A stretch of 44,270 nt of DNA from an uncultured Eubacterium sp. (GTDB lineage: Bacteria > Bacillota > Clostridia > Lachnospirales > Lachnospiraceae): the NCBI RefSeq assembly GCF_937958975.1, contig NZ_CALGRE010000009.1:1-44270 (forward strand). The letters are read 5' to 3'. This document shows positions 25,000 through 33,823 of this stretch, one piece after another (position 1 is the first letter of the stretch; every line of letters begins with the position of its first letter). The notes under the pieces were generated by a model that worked only from the letters and a program-made list of their open reading frames with translations, was not told the DNA's origin and ran no database searches. A program made the translations under genes and the position numbers.

Positions 25000-26787
25000 C
25001 TAAACTTCTGCTGTTAAAGCTTCCATTTGGTCTAACAACTCACGAAACAGTTCTAACGCTTCTTCTATCGGCTTCTTTTCATTCATATCAACTCCGGCTA
25101 ATTTTAACAATTCGATTGGGTCTTTTGAACCTCCTCCTGTCAGGAATTTCATATAATCCTCAACGCCTTTTTCCCCCTCTTTCATTATTTTTCTTGAAAG
25201 CGCTATCGCTGCCGATATTCCTGTAGCATATTGATATACATAGAAAGGATTATAAAAATGCGGAATCCTTGCCCATTCCAATGCAATTTCTTCATCAGAG
25301 ACCATTTCCGGACCAAAGTATTGTTTATTTAAATCATAGTATATTTTACATAGAACATCACTCGTCAATGTTTCTCCCTTTTCAACCATACCATGTGTTA
25401 TTTTTTCAAACTCAGCAAACATTGTCTGACGATATAAAGTTCCCTTAAATTGTTCCAGAAAATGATTAATTAAATATGCTTTTGTCTCCTTATCCTCTGT
25501 CTTTTTCAACAAATCGTGTATCAGCAGTGACTCGTTACATGTAGAAGCTACCTCTGCCACAAAAATACGATATCCCGCCTGGATATATGGCTGATTTGCA
25601 TCTGAATAATAGGAATGCAAGGCATGCCCCATTTCATGTGCCAGCGTAAATACATCATCTAACGTTCCCTGATAATTTAATAACACATAGGGATGAACAC
25701 CATACGCACCCCAGGAATATGCACCGCTTCGCTTTCCCTCATTTTCATATACATCAATCCATCGGTTAGCAAAACCTTCTTTTAACTTGCTTAAATATGC
25801 TTCCCCCATCGGTGCAAGTCCCTCTAACACCATCTCTTTTGCCTTCTCAAAAGATATTTTTTCTTTGGGTGGCTTAGCAATCGGTGCATACACATCATAC
25901 ATATGAAGCTCATCCACACCTAAAATTTTCTTTCTAAGTTTCACATACCTATGCATTAAATCCATCTTTTCATGCACAACCTCTATGAGATTATCATATA
26001 CAGACACCGGTATATTACTTCCATCTAAATACATTTCTAATGTCGACAAATAATTTCTCACATCAGCATAAAAACATGCCTGTTCCACATTTGCATTAAA
26101 TGTTGCGGCAATTGTATTTTTCATTTTCCCATAAGTATCATAGAGCGCTATAAAAGCTCTCCTGCGAAGTTCCCTGTCCGTTCCACCAAGAATCGGAACA
26201 AAATTTCCATGCGTAATCTTTATCTCTTCACCGTCACTGTCTGTCACTGAAGGAAAATCAATGTCGGCACCGTTATACATCGCATATATATTATCCGCTG
26301 CCGACGCCATCTTCTGACTTTTTGCCAGAATTTCTTCGGTCTTTTTATCCAGAGTATGCTCCTTTTTTCTGAGCACTTCGCTGACATACCTTCTATAATC
26401 TGATAAACGTTCATCCTCCATCCATTCTAAGAGCTTTCTCTCGTCCATCTCTAAAAGTTCCGGTTCAAAATATGCACTTGCACTCCCAATATCGACCAAA
26501 AGCTTCTGTGCCTTCCCGGAATACGCCTGATATTTTGCCTCTGTCATGTCCTCATGATATTTCTGGTTTGAATAAACATATAACCTTTCTACTAATAAAT
26601 TGATTTCATCATTCAAATGAAAATACCCAATCAAATCTTCTTTATCTTTGGAAACTTTACCTGCAAACTTTGAATACTGAGATATCATTTCTGAAGCTTT
26701 TTCAAAATCTTTTTCCCACGCTTCGTCACTGGAAAACATATCTTCCATTCTCCATGTGTCATTAACATTCTGTTCACTTCTTTTCAT
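25000..26787 (-). CDS. pepF: Oligoendopeptidase F
   Basis: This M3B zinc metallopeptidase degrades peptides of about 6-20 residues in the cytosol. The HEMGHALHS zinc motif lies near residue 385, with the third ligand Glu in the downstream VAEVASTCNE helix. The typical C-terminal HFYNPFYVYQYATGISAA is present. The length of 595 residues is normal. It is the last gene of the nfo - AEC - pepF run, 23 bp after the AEC stop. Confidence 0.96.
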   Translation of the reverse strand: MKRSEQNVNDTWRMEDMFSSDEAWEKDFEKASEMISQYSKFAGKVSKDKEDLIGYFHLNDEINLLVERLYVYSNQKYHEDMTEAKYQAYSGKAQKLLVDIGSASAYFEPELLEMDERKLLEWMEDERLSDYRRYVSEVLRKKEHTLDKKTEEILAKSQKMASAADNIYAMYNGADIDFPSVTDSDGEEIKITHGNFVPILGGTDRELRRRAFIALYDTYGKMKNTIAATFNANVEQACFYADVRNYLSTLEMYLDGSNIPVSVYDNLIEVVHEKMDLMHRYVKLRKKILGVDELHMYDVYAPIAKPPKEKISFEKAKEMVLEGLAPMGEAYLSKLKEGFANRWIDVYENEGKRSGAYSWGAYGVHPYVLLNYQGTLDDVFTLAHEMGHALHSYYSDANQPYIQAGYRIFVAEVASTCNESLLIHDLLKKTEDKETKAYLINHFLEQFKGTLYRQTMFAEFEKITHGMVEKGETLTSDVLCKIYYDLNKQYFGPEMVSDEEIALEWARIPHFYNPFYVYQYATGISAAIALSRKIMKEGEKGVEDYMKFLTGGGSKDPIELLKLAGVDMNEKKPIEEALELFRELLDQMEALTAEV

Positions 26788-26810
26788 TCTTTCACTACTC
26801 CTTTATTTCT

Positions 26811-27758
26811 CTATAAATAGTTTAAACTTTTCAGTACAAAAATAATCGCTGTAATTGTAAAAGCTGAACACATTGTTGTGAGAACAATCACGCTGCTTGT
26901 AAGTGTCCCCTCTGATTTCATGCTTTTTGCCATTATGTAACAACTCGGTGTGGTAGGCGATGCCAACATAATTACCACTGCCATAAGTTTTGCATCGCGA
27001 TAACCCAGCCATACCGCAAGCGGTAAAAATATAACTGACCAGCCAACTAGCTTTAAAAAAGCAGCGACCATTGCCGGTTTTACTTTTGCAATAGCCTTTC
27101 CAAACTCGAAGCTTCCACCAATAGCCAAAAGAGCCAACGGTGTTGTGAGTCTTGCAAAATTACTTATCGTAGAATCTATCATCTTTGGAAAATCTACTTG
27201 CAGCGCTGATAAAATAACTCCCACAATAATACTTAAAATAATAGGGTTAGTGACAATCCCCTTTAATGTTGTCTTTATCGTCTTAGTATGTGCAGTGTCT
27301 TTTTCAGGGCACTCTGCCGTTAAAATCCATACTGCATAAATGTTATAAAGCGGTACCGCTCCTAAAATCATCAGCGGAACCATACCTGTATCACCGTAAA
27401 TATTGAGTACAAATGCCGTTCCGAGAACTGCTGCACTGCTTCTGTATGCCGCCTGAACAAACTCTCCTATAATCGTCTTATCCCGCATTACTGCCTTAGT
27501 GATTATCCATGTGCCAAAAAAACTGATGGATGAAACAATCGCACAGTATAAAACATATGACAAGTCAAATTTTTGTAAAAAATCGTTGTTCATCATATCC
27601 TGTATTAACAGTGCCGGGAGCGTAATATTAAAATTAATTTTGTTTGCTGATGTAATAAAACCTTCATTTATCCATCCGGCTTTTTTCAACAGATATCCCG
27701 CCACAATAACAATAAATACAGGTACTGTAGCATTGAAACTGTATATTAAATTATCCAT
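26811..27758 (-). CDS. AEC-family transporter 2
   Basis: The 315-residue membrane protein has the AEC fold: NFNITLPALLIQDMM, the mid-protein YRSSAAVLGTAFVLNIYG, and LASPTTPSCYIMAKSM in the second half. It differs clearly from the copy at 23984-24940, so they are not a recent duplication. The start overlaps the nfo stop by 8 bp (ATGGATAA), so the two genes are translationally coupled. Substrate unknown. Confidence 0.9.
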   Translation of the reverse strand: MDNLIYSFNATVPVFIVIVAGYLLKKAGWINEGFITSANKINFNITLPALLIQDMMNNDFLQKFDLSYVLYCAIVSSISFFGTWIITKAVMRDKTIIGEFVQAAYRSSAAVLGTAFVLNIYGDTGMVPLMILGAVPLYNIYAVWILTAECPEKDTAHTKTIKTTLKGIVTNPIILSIIVGVILSALQVDFPKMIDSTISNFARLTTPLALLAIGGSFEFGKAIAKVKPAMVAAFLKLVGWSVIFLPLAVWLGYRDAKLMAVVIMLASPTTPSCYIMAKSMKSEGTLTSSVIVLTTMCSAFTITAIIFVLKSLNYL

Positions 27759-28653
27759 TGCTTATAACCTCATTCTGTAAGTTTGGCTCAAACTTTCCTT
27801 CTCTTATCATGGCTATTTCATATTTATATGGCGCATACGACTTCTTACTGTTTTCCGGATTTTTTACATATGGTGTCTCCAAAATTTTTGGAATATCCTC
27901 AAACTCTTTCATATAAATTATCTCTTTTAACGTGTCAAAACCAATATGTCCAAAACCGATATTTTCATGCCTATCCTTAGACGCACCACATGGATTCTTA
28001 CTGTCATTAATATGAAATACTGCAATTTGGTCTGTTCCGATAACCCTGTCAAAAGCCTCCAATGTACCACTAAGATTATGAACAAGGTCATATCCACTGT
28101 CATTCACATGGCATGTATCAAAACATACTCTCAGCTTGTCATTATATTTCACCCCATCATATATCCTTGCCAATTCCTCAAAACTTCTTCCTATTTCACT
28201 GCCTTTTCCGGCCATTGTTTCAAGGGCAATATAAACGTCACTTTCTCTGGTAAGAACCTGATTAATTCCATTCACAATCTGGGCAATTCCCGCATCCACT
28301 CCGGCACCTACATGGGAACCCGGATGAAGTACCATTACATGACTTCCCATAGCGCTTGTTCTCTCAAGCTCCGTTGCTAAAAATTTCTCCGCAATCTCAT
28401 ACGTTTCCGGTTTTATTGTATTTCCCAGATTAATAATATATGGTGCATGAATAATAATGTCCTCAATGCCATTTTCATTCATATATTCCCATGCCTCTTT
28501 TATTTTCAACTCACTGACATCTTTTCTTCTCGTATTTTGAGGAGCGCCGGTATATGCCATAAAAACATTTGCACCGTAAGACTTCGCCTCTTTTGCGGAA
28601 CCAAGGAGCATTTCCTTTCCACTCATTCCAACATGCGAACCAATTTTTAACAT
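27751..28653 (-). CDS. nfo: Endonuclease IV (deoxyribonuclease IV)
   Basis: This AP endonuclease cuts abasic sites in base excision repair with three zinc ions. Ligand motifs are visible in order: IIHAPYI, LHPGSH, ALETMAG, CFDTCHV, FHINDS and DRHENIGFGHIG. The 300-residue length is slightly above the usual 280-290. It is the first gene of a run with an AEC transporter and pepF, an arrangement that looks incidental to function. The ATG follows an AGGATTCT-like weak site. Confidence 0.95.
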   Translation of the reverse strand: MLKIGSHVGMSGKEMLLGSAKEAKSYGANVFMAYTGAPQNTRRKDVSELKIKEAWEYMNENGIEDIIIHAPYIINLGNTIKPETYEIAEKFLATELERTSAMGSHVMVLHPGSHVGAGVDAGIAQIVNGINQVLTRESDVYIALETMAGKGSEIGRSFEELARIYDGVKYNDKLRVCFDTCHVNDSGYDLVHNLSGTLEAFDRVIGTDQIAVFHINDSKNPCGASKDRHENIGFGHIGFDTLKEIIYMKEFEDIPKILETPYVKNPENSKKSYAPYKYEIAMIREGKFEPNLQNEVISNG

Positions 28654-28809
28654 AGAATCCTCACTTTCTATCTGCTGCTATTTATCCTAAACTTTGCTTT
28701 TCCCACTATATCATAGATACTATTTTTTTACCATTGTATTTGGTATAATCAAACCATAACAGTGGCAATGATACAAAAATTCTCTCTAACCCCAAAATTA
28801 AGATTTAAG

Positions 28810-28837
28810 TTGGACATCAACCCTTACAATCTATAAT
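28810..28837 (+). promoter_or_regulatory. Promoter of the double GNAT gene
   Basis: TTGGAC (28810-28815) and TATAAT (28832-28837) are 16 bp apart. The start of transcription would lie only a few bases before AAAGGA, giving a very short leader. Confidence 0.55.
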
Positions 28838-28858
28838 ATAGCAAAAGGAATGAATAAA

Positions 28859-29611
28859 ATGCGGGAAAAAATAATAATTCATAAAGCTTATAAAATTTCA
28901 TCAGATTTGAAAAAAAATTGTTTTGATATATACAATAAATGTCTGAAATATAATAAATTTATTCCAACGCTCTTTCAAGATAATATTGCAAACGCTACAC
29001 TTCCAATACTCTATTATGCCACCTGCAATGGAACACAGATTGGTTTTATTCATGTAGACTGTTTGGAAGACTTCTATGCTGAACTTTATGGGTATGTTTT
29101 ACCTGAATTTAGAAATCAAAAGATTATGTCACTTCTCTTTGACACCTTATTAAACGACTATGATGATTATACTATGACTATAACTATAGACCCAAGAAAC
29201 CGGAATGAAATGAATATTATTTCTCATTTTGGATTTGAATGTGTCAGAACAGAATACTTGATGAAAACAGATTTGCAGAAATTTAAACCTCAAAAAAACA
29301 CCGTTCTATTGAAATCAATTCCCACGGAATCCGGAGAAAAATATTTATATATTGAAGATAATAAGATAATCGGTTCCTGTATAGTAGATAAAATCAATTC
29401 CTCCTGCGCATGCATCCATGATGTGTTTATCAATGAGAACGATAGAAATCAAGGATATGGTCTCATTTTAATGACAAGTATACTCTCACATCTTAATTCC
29501 GATTTTCACTATGCAATCTTACACGTTACAAAAGAAAATATTGCTGCTGTAAAATTATACAATAAGCTTGGATTTGAAGTCGTAGAAAGCGCTTTCGTTT
29601 TTGAAATATAA
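28859..29611 (+). CDS. Two-domain GNAT acetyltransferase
   Basis: The 250-residue protein has two GNAT folds in a row. The second keeps the acetyl-CoA loop RNQGYG and ends in a typical KLYNKLGFEVVES. The first keeps only a worn form, RNQKIM, and ISHFGFECVR, so it has probably lost cofactor binding and may bind substrate. The ATG at 28859 lies 9 nt after AGGA; the ATG at 28850 is directly on it. The substrate is unknown. The gene stands alone. Confidence 0.82.
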   Translation: MREKIIIHKAYKISSDLKKNCFDIYNKCLKYNKFIPTLFQDNIANATLPILYYATCNGTQIGFIHVDCLEDFYAELYGYVLPEFRNQKIMSLLFDTLLNDYDDYTMTITIDPRNRNEMNIISHFGFECVRTEYLMKTDLQKFKPQKNTVLLKSIPTESGEKYLYIEDNKIIGSCIVDKINSSCACIHDVFINENDRNQGYGLILMTSILSHLNSDFHYAILHVTKENIAAVKLYNKLGFEVVESAFVFEI

Positions 29612-29647
29612 AATTTTATTATTCTACTCTAATGTATTTTTTCAAAT

Positions 29648-29685
29648 AAAAAGTTCCATGAAATATTTCATGAAACTTTTTATTT
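29648..29685. terminator. Bidirectional terminator
   Basis: AAAAAGTT(C)CATGAAAT pairs with ATTTCATG(A)AACTTTTT, between the GNAT gene (plus) and the signal peptidase gene (minus). Confidence 0.88.
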
Positions 29686-29730
29686 ATATCAGCGGCTAAA
29701 AAAGCAATTAGCCTGCAAAAATGCTTATCC

Positions 29731-30423
29731 CTATTGCGCATATGTTACTTTTTCAAAAAAACCTTTATGGTTCCAAGGCCAATACTTAAATTCAGCCTTT
29801 GCAATTATCTCAGAACGTTTTAAATAAGTATTATTCCAAAATCTTGCATCACTGGAATTATTTCTATTATCTCCCAACATAAAATAGCATCCTTTTGGAA
29901 CATTATACTCTAACACTTCATCGGAACCATTTACATATGTCCATTCTTCCGGTAAATATGGTTCATCTAAAGGTGTTTCTGAGTCATTGATATATATTTT
30001 TGCATCTTTTATTACAACCTTTTCTCCTGGAAGTCCAATAACACGCTTTACATAATATTTATCATCTTTCTTACTGCTCTCATTATAATCGGGATTATTA
30101 AAAATAATAATATCTCCTCTCTCCGGCTCTGAGAACCAATATGCTGTACGAAGACCTATCATCCTATCACCCTTCATAATCGTATTCATCATTGAACCTG
30201 ATGGAACATTAGCATTCATTATGATAAAATTATTAATTGTAAATGCAATTACTACCGCAATTACAATAATTCTCAGCCAGCTGAAAAGCTCCTTTTTTAC
30301 ACTGAAAGGTTCTTTTTCCTTTGTGTCTGTGTTTTTTTCAACAGCGCTTCCCTCGTCTGCGGCTGTATCTTCTGAAACATCTTCTATAATGTCTTCTGAT
30401 TGACAATTCTTATTATCTTCCAT
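29731..30423 (-). CDS. lepB: Signal peptidase I
   Basis: The membrane-bound Ser/Lys protease removes signal peptides of secreted proteins. S77 (NVPSGSMMNTI) is the nucleophile and K126 (YYVKRVIGLPGE) the base; box E is LGDNRNNSSDAR. A single membrane helix lies at about residues 50-67. The first 45 residues are an acidic cytosolic tail, longer than in many SipS-type enzymes. A promoter lies 45-73 bp upstream. Confidence 0.96.
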   Translation of the reverse strand: MEDNKNCQSEDIIEDVSEDTAADEGSAVEKNTDTKEKEPFSVKKELFSWLRIIVIAVVIAFTINNFIIMNANVPSGSMMNTIMKGDRMIGLRTAYWFSEPERGDIIIFNNPDYNESSKKDDKYYVKRVIGLPGEKVVIKDAKIYINDSETPLDEPYLPEEWTYVNGSDEVLEYNVPKGCYFMLGDNRNNSSDARFWNNTYLKRSEIIAKAEFKYWPWNHKGFFEKVTYAQ

Positions 30424-30467
30424 TATGTCGTATTTCCTTTCGTCCGTTTATTTGTTTGACCTCCTAC

Positions 30468-30496
30468 AGTATATTATTTATGCTAAATATATGCAA
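30468..30496 (-). promoter_or_regulatory. lepB promoter
   Basis: On the minus strand TTGCAT (30491-30496) and TATACT (30468-30473) are 17 bp apart. Confidence 0.6.
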
Positions 30497-30530
30497 TAAA
30501 GGTTTTGTTACTTTTCTATGAATATTTATA

Positions 30531-31151
30531 CTATCTTATGAAATTTGTTTTAACAGGATTTTCCGGTTCCGGATGCTCGATTCCATTTTGTTTCCCTACC
30601 TCGATACATTTTAAAATCCATGCCATATTTCTTGCAATATTTCTTACAATCTGAAGACCTTCCTCGTCTTTTCTCACATCATCCGGATTACTTCCATGCA
30701 CCATAGGCCAGTAATTTCCATTAATTAATGGCATATGATAAAATTCCGGAATCTTTGCAATCTCATCCAATGCGCTGGTCGTTCCCGCACGTCTTGCACT
30801 TACCACCATCGCTGCCGGCTTATACTTCAAGTATTTTCCTGCACTCCATGCAAGCCTATGCATAAACCCCATCATATTTCCACTTACAGAAGCATAATGC
30901 ACCGGACTTCCAAAAACCACGCCGTCAGCATGCTGCAATTTCTTTGCAGCCTCAACAACTTCTCCGCCATACACACATTCTCCTGTAGTTCCACATCCAC
31001 CGCATCCCATGCAGCTTCCCTGCGGTCTTGCACCAACATGCATAATTTCCGTTTCAACGCCTTCTTCATTTAAGACTTTCGCCATTTCCTCAAGTGCTGT
31101 ATATGTACATCCCTTTTCTTTCGGGCTTCCATTAAACATCAATACTTTCAT
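30531..31151 (-). CDS. NAD(P)H-dependent FMN reductase (flavodoxin fold)
   Basis: The 206-residue flavoprotein has the FMN phosphate loop NGSPKEKGCTYTAL, a cysteine cluster SCMGCGGCGTTGEC typical of iron-sulfur flavoproteins and their relatives, and the GSPVHYASVSGNMMGFMHR segment of the NADPH-dependent FMN reductase family. The four-cysteine CxxCxxC...C set could bind a Fe-S cluster, but some family members with it do not. Substrate unknown; it may reduce quinones or nitro compounds. It is transcribed alone. Confidence 0.85.
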   Translation of the reverse strand: MKVLMFNGSPKEKGCTYTALEEMAKVLNEEGVETEIMHVGARPQGSCMGCGGCGTTGECVYGGEVVEAAKKLQHADGVVFGSPVHYASVSGNMMGFMHRLAWSAGKYLKYKPAAMVVSARRAGTTSALDEIAKIPEFYHMPLINGNYWPMVHGSNPDDVRKDEEGLQIVRNIARNMAWILKCIEVGKQNGIEHPEPENPVKTNFIR

Positions 31152-31263
31152 ATACTACCTCCAGTATATCTTTATAGTTTCTTTTCATAAATTATATTTC
31201 AGCAACTTTATTATTATAACATATTTTGCAGAAGATACAAAGAAAAGGATTTCTCTCTTTTTG

Positions 31264-32142
31264 TTATTTTGCCGGATTTACATGAACCATAATATGTTTT
31301 ACCTTTGGAAAATTTTTCTCAATAGTATCATGTACTTTTTCTGCAATTTCGTGAGTTTCCTTAAGTGGTTTTTCACCATCTGCACCAATCTCAATATCAA
31401 CATAAATTTTATTACCAAAGACTCTTGTACGAAGTAAATCTACTCCAAGGACACCATCTTGGGAAAGCGCCAGCTCTCTCAATTTGTTTTCTGTCTCTTC
31501 ATCACATGCCTCATCAATCATTTTTCTAACTGCATCTTTAAAAATGTCATACGCCGCCTTTACAATAAAAATACAAATAACAAGGCTGGCAATAGAATCA
31601 AGCACCGGATATCCCATTCTTGCTCCGGCAATACCTATCAGCGCACCCACAGAAGATAATGCATCAGACCTGTGATGCCAGGCATCTGCCATTAATGCAC
31701 TGGAATCAATCTTTTTCGCATAAATTTTTGTATACCAAAACATAGATTCCTTCACTAAAATAGAAACAATCGCAGCAACTAAAGCCAGCATCCCCGGTAC
31801 TGCCAATTCATTATATTCTCTCCCAATTACGTTTTTCAATGCCGAATATCCGATTCCCAATCCGGTAATGCAAAGAATTGTAGCCAATACAATTGCTGCC
31901 ACACATTCAAGTCTCTCATGTCCATACGGATGCTCTTTGTCCGATTCTTTACTCGATATTTTTATGCCTATAATAACCACAATCGTACTAAAAACATCTG
32001 ATGCAGAATGAACGGCATCACTGAGCATCGCCCCCGAATGTGCAGCCAATCCTGCAAATGCCTTCAAAACTGATAATAGAATATTCGTAACAATGCTTAT
32101 AAACGACACTTTCATTGCAACCTGTTCAAAATTATTTTCCAT
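31264..32142 (-). CDS. Cation diffusion facilitator family transporter
   Basis: The 292-residue membrane protein has six predicted helices and the CDF metal sites: HSASDVFST in helix II and WHHRSDALSS in helix V (HxxxD). A His-rich cytosolic loop is lacking; the C-terminal domain ends VKHIMVHVNP. CDF proteins export Zn, Fe, Mn or Co against protons; the HxxxD in helix V and the HxxxD-like set in helix II leave the metal undetermined. It is transcribed alone. Confidence 0.92.
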   Translation of the reverse strand: MENNFEQVAMKVSFISIVTNILLSVLKAFAGLAAHSGAMLSDAVHSASDVFSTIVVIIGIKISSKESDKEHPYGHERLECVAAIVLATILCITGLGIGYSALKNVIGREYNELAVPGMLALVAAIVSILVKESMFWYTKIYAKKIDSSALMADAWHHRSDALSSVGALIGIAGARMGYPVLDSIASLVICIFIVKAAYDIFKDAVRKMIDEACDEETENKLRELALSQDGVLGVDLLRTRVFGNKIYVDIEIGADGEKPLKETHEIAEKVHDTIEKNFPKVKHIMVHVNPAK

Positions 32143-32227
32143 ATTCCTTGACTCCTATTTTTTTGCTAAATACTATCATAAATATCATTAAGAATATTAT
32201 ACACTATGAAATAAATTTAACAATAAC

Positions 32228-32265
32228 AAAGCGTCTTCCTATGCAATTAACATAAAAGACGCTTT
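32228..32265 (-). terminator. Terminator after gltD
   Basis: AAAGCGTCTT (32228-32237) pairs with AAGACGCTTT (32256-32265); on the minus strand it ends the gltB-gltD transcript, though the T run is broken (GCTTTGTTATTG). Confidence 0.7.
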
Positions 32266-32318
32266 TGTTCTCAAAAAATTATAATATTAAAAATATTTCC
32301 CAATCTATACACTGATAG

Positions 32319-33806
32319 TTATAAATTGCTATATCCCATTAATGCCTCATCCACTTCTCTCGCACAGTCACGCCCCTCTCTGATTGCCCAGACAACCAAT
32401 GACTGTCCTCTGTGAGCATCTCCGGCAGTAAATACATTCTCTGCACTTGTCGCATATTTTCCAGGCATTGTCGCTACATTCGTTCTCGGTGTTGTGTCTA
32501 CCTTAAATGCTTTTGTAACATAGTCCTCACTTCCCAAAAATCCTGCTGCAATCAATACCAACTGACAATCCACTTCGTACTCACTTCCGGCAATTTCAAC
32601 CATGTTGATACGACCTGTTTTTTCGTCTTCCTTTGCCTCTAGTTTTACAAGAACTAATTTACAAAGCTTCCCATCTTTATCTTTCACAAATTCTTTTACT
32701 GTCGTCTGGTATACGCGTGGGTCTTCACCAAACATAGCAATAGCTTCTTCCTGACCATAATCTGTCTTACAGATTTTCGGCCACTCCGGCCATGGATTAT
32801 TTTCAGCTCTTGTATCCGGCGCCTTTGGCATCATTTCAAGCTGTAGAACACTTTTGGCTCCATGCCTGATACTCGTTCCCACACAGTCATTTCCTGTATC
32901 ACCACCACCGATTACGACTACATCTTTATCTTTCGCTGAAATATATGTGCCATCTACTAATTTTCCATTATTTAAAAGACTCTTTGTAGTTGATGTTAAG
33001 AAATCGACAGCAAAATAAATACCTTCTGCCTCTCTTCCCTTGGCAGTAATATCTCTTGCATTTCTTGAACCACATGCGAGAATTACTTTGTCATGTTTTT
33101 TCAGAATCTCTGATGCCTTGATATCTTTACCAACATTGACACCGGTTATAAATGTAACCCCTTCTTCTTTCATAATGTCAATTTTTCTGTCAATAATATG
33201 TTTTTCCAGCTTCATATTTGGTATGCCATACATCAACAGTCCACCTGCTCTGTCATCTCTCTCATAGACAGTTACACTGTGTCCTCTTTTATTTAACTGG
33301 TCTGCTGCTGCAAGCCCCGCCGGACCGGAACCGATAACTGCAACTTTCTTACCTGTTCTCACGGTTGGCGCTTTTGCCCCGGCATATCCTTCACTGTAAG
33401 CATTTTCAATAATCAAATGCTCATTGGCTCTTACGGAAACTGCATCCCCATTCAATCCACATGTACATGCTTTTTCACACAACGCCGGACATACTCTTGA
33501 TGTAAACTCAGGAAAATTATTTGTTTTATGCAGACGGTTATATGCCTGTTCTAAATTTCCCATATATAATAAATCATTCCATTCCGGAATCAGGTTATTC
33601 AACGGACAGCCGGATACCATACCTGAGATAACCTGACCATTTTGACAAAACGGCACTCCACATTCCATACATCTTGCCGCCTGGCATTTCTGCTTTTCCA
33701 TAGACAGTGGCTCATGAAACTCATTAAAATTTTTAATTCTCTCTTTCGGTGAAACAGCCTTTGCCTCTTCACGCTCATAATCTAAAAATCCTGTTGGTTT
33801 TCCCAT
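32319..33806 (-). CDS. gltD: Glutamate synthase small subunit
   Basis: The beta subunit passes NAD(P)H electrons to GltB through FAD and [4Fe-4S] clusters. The N-terminal cluster domain has CMECGVPFCQ and GCPLNNLIPEWNDL, then CPALCEKACTCGL; two Rossmann loops follow (VAVIGSGPAGLAAADQL, about residue 150; VVVIGGGDTGNDCVG, about 290). The 495-residue length is normal. The ATG at 33806 sits 8 nt after AGAGG; a GTG codon just before it (33809) is an alternative. It follows gltB by 17 bp in the same operon. Confidence 0.96.
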   Translation of the reverse strand: MGKPTGFLDYEREEAKAVSPKERIKNFNEFHEPLSMEKQKCQAARCMECGVPFCQNGQVISGMVSGCPLNNLIPEWNDLLYMGNLEQAYNRLHKTNNFPEFTSRVCPALCEKACTCGLNGDAVSVRANEHLIIENAYSEGYAGAKAPTVRTGKKVAVIGSGPAGLAAADQLNKRGHSVTVYERDDRAGGLLMYGIPNMKLEKHIIDRKIDIMKEEGVTFITGVNVGKDIKASEILKKHDKVILACGSRNARDITAKGREAEGIYFAVDFLTSTTKSLLNNGKLVDGTYISAKDKDVVVIGGGDTGNDCVGTSIRHGAKSVLQLEMMPKAPDTRAENNPWPEWPKICKTDYGQEEAIAMFGEDPRVYQTTVKEFVKDKDGKLCKLVLVKLEAKEDEKTGRINMVEIAGSEYEVDCQLVLIAAGFLGSEDYVTKAFKVDTTPRTNVATMPGKYATSAENVFTAGDAHRGQSLVVWAIREGRDCAREVDEALMGYSNL

Positions 33807-33823
33807 CACTTCTACCTCTCTTT

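Noticed and set aside
23984..27758. The two AEC transporter genes as a recent duplication
   Set aside because: Their sequences differ throughout and show only family-level similarity.
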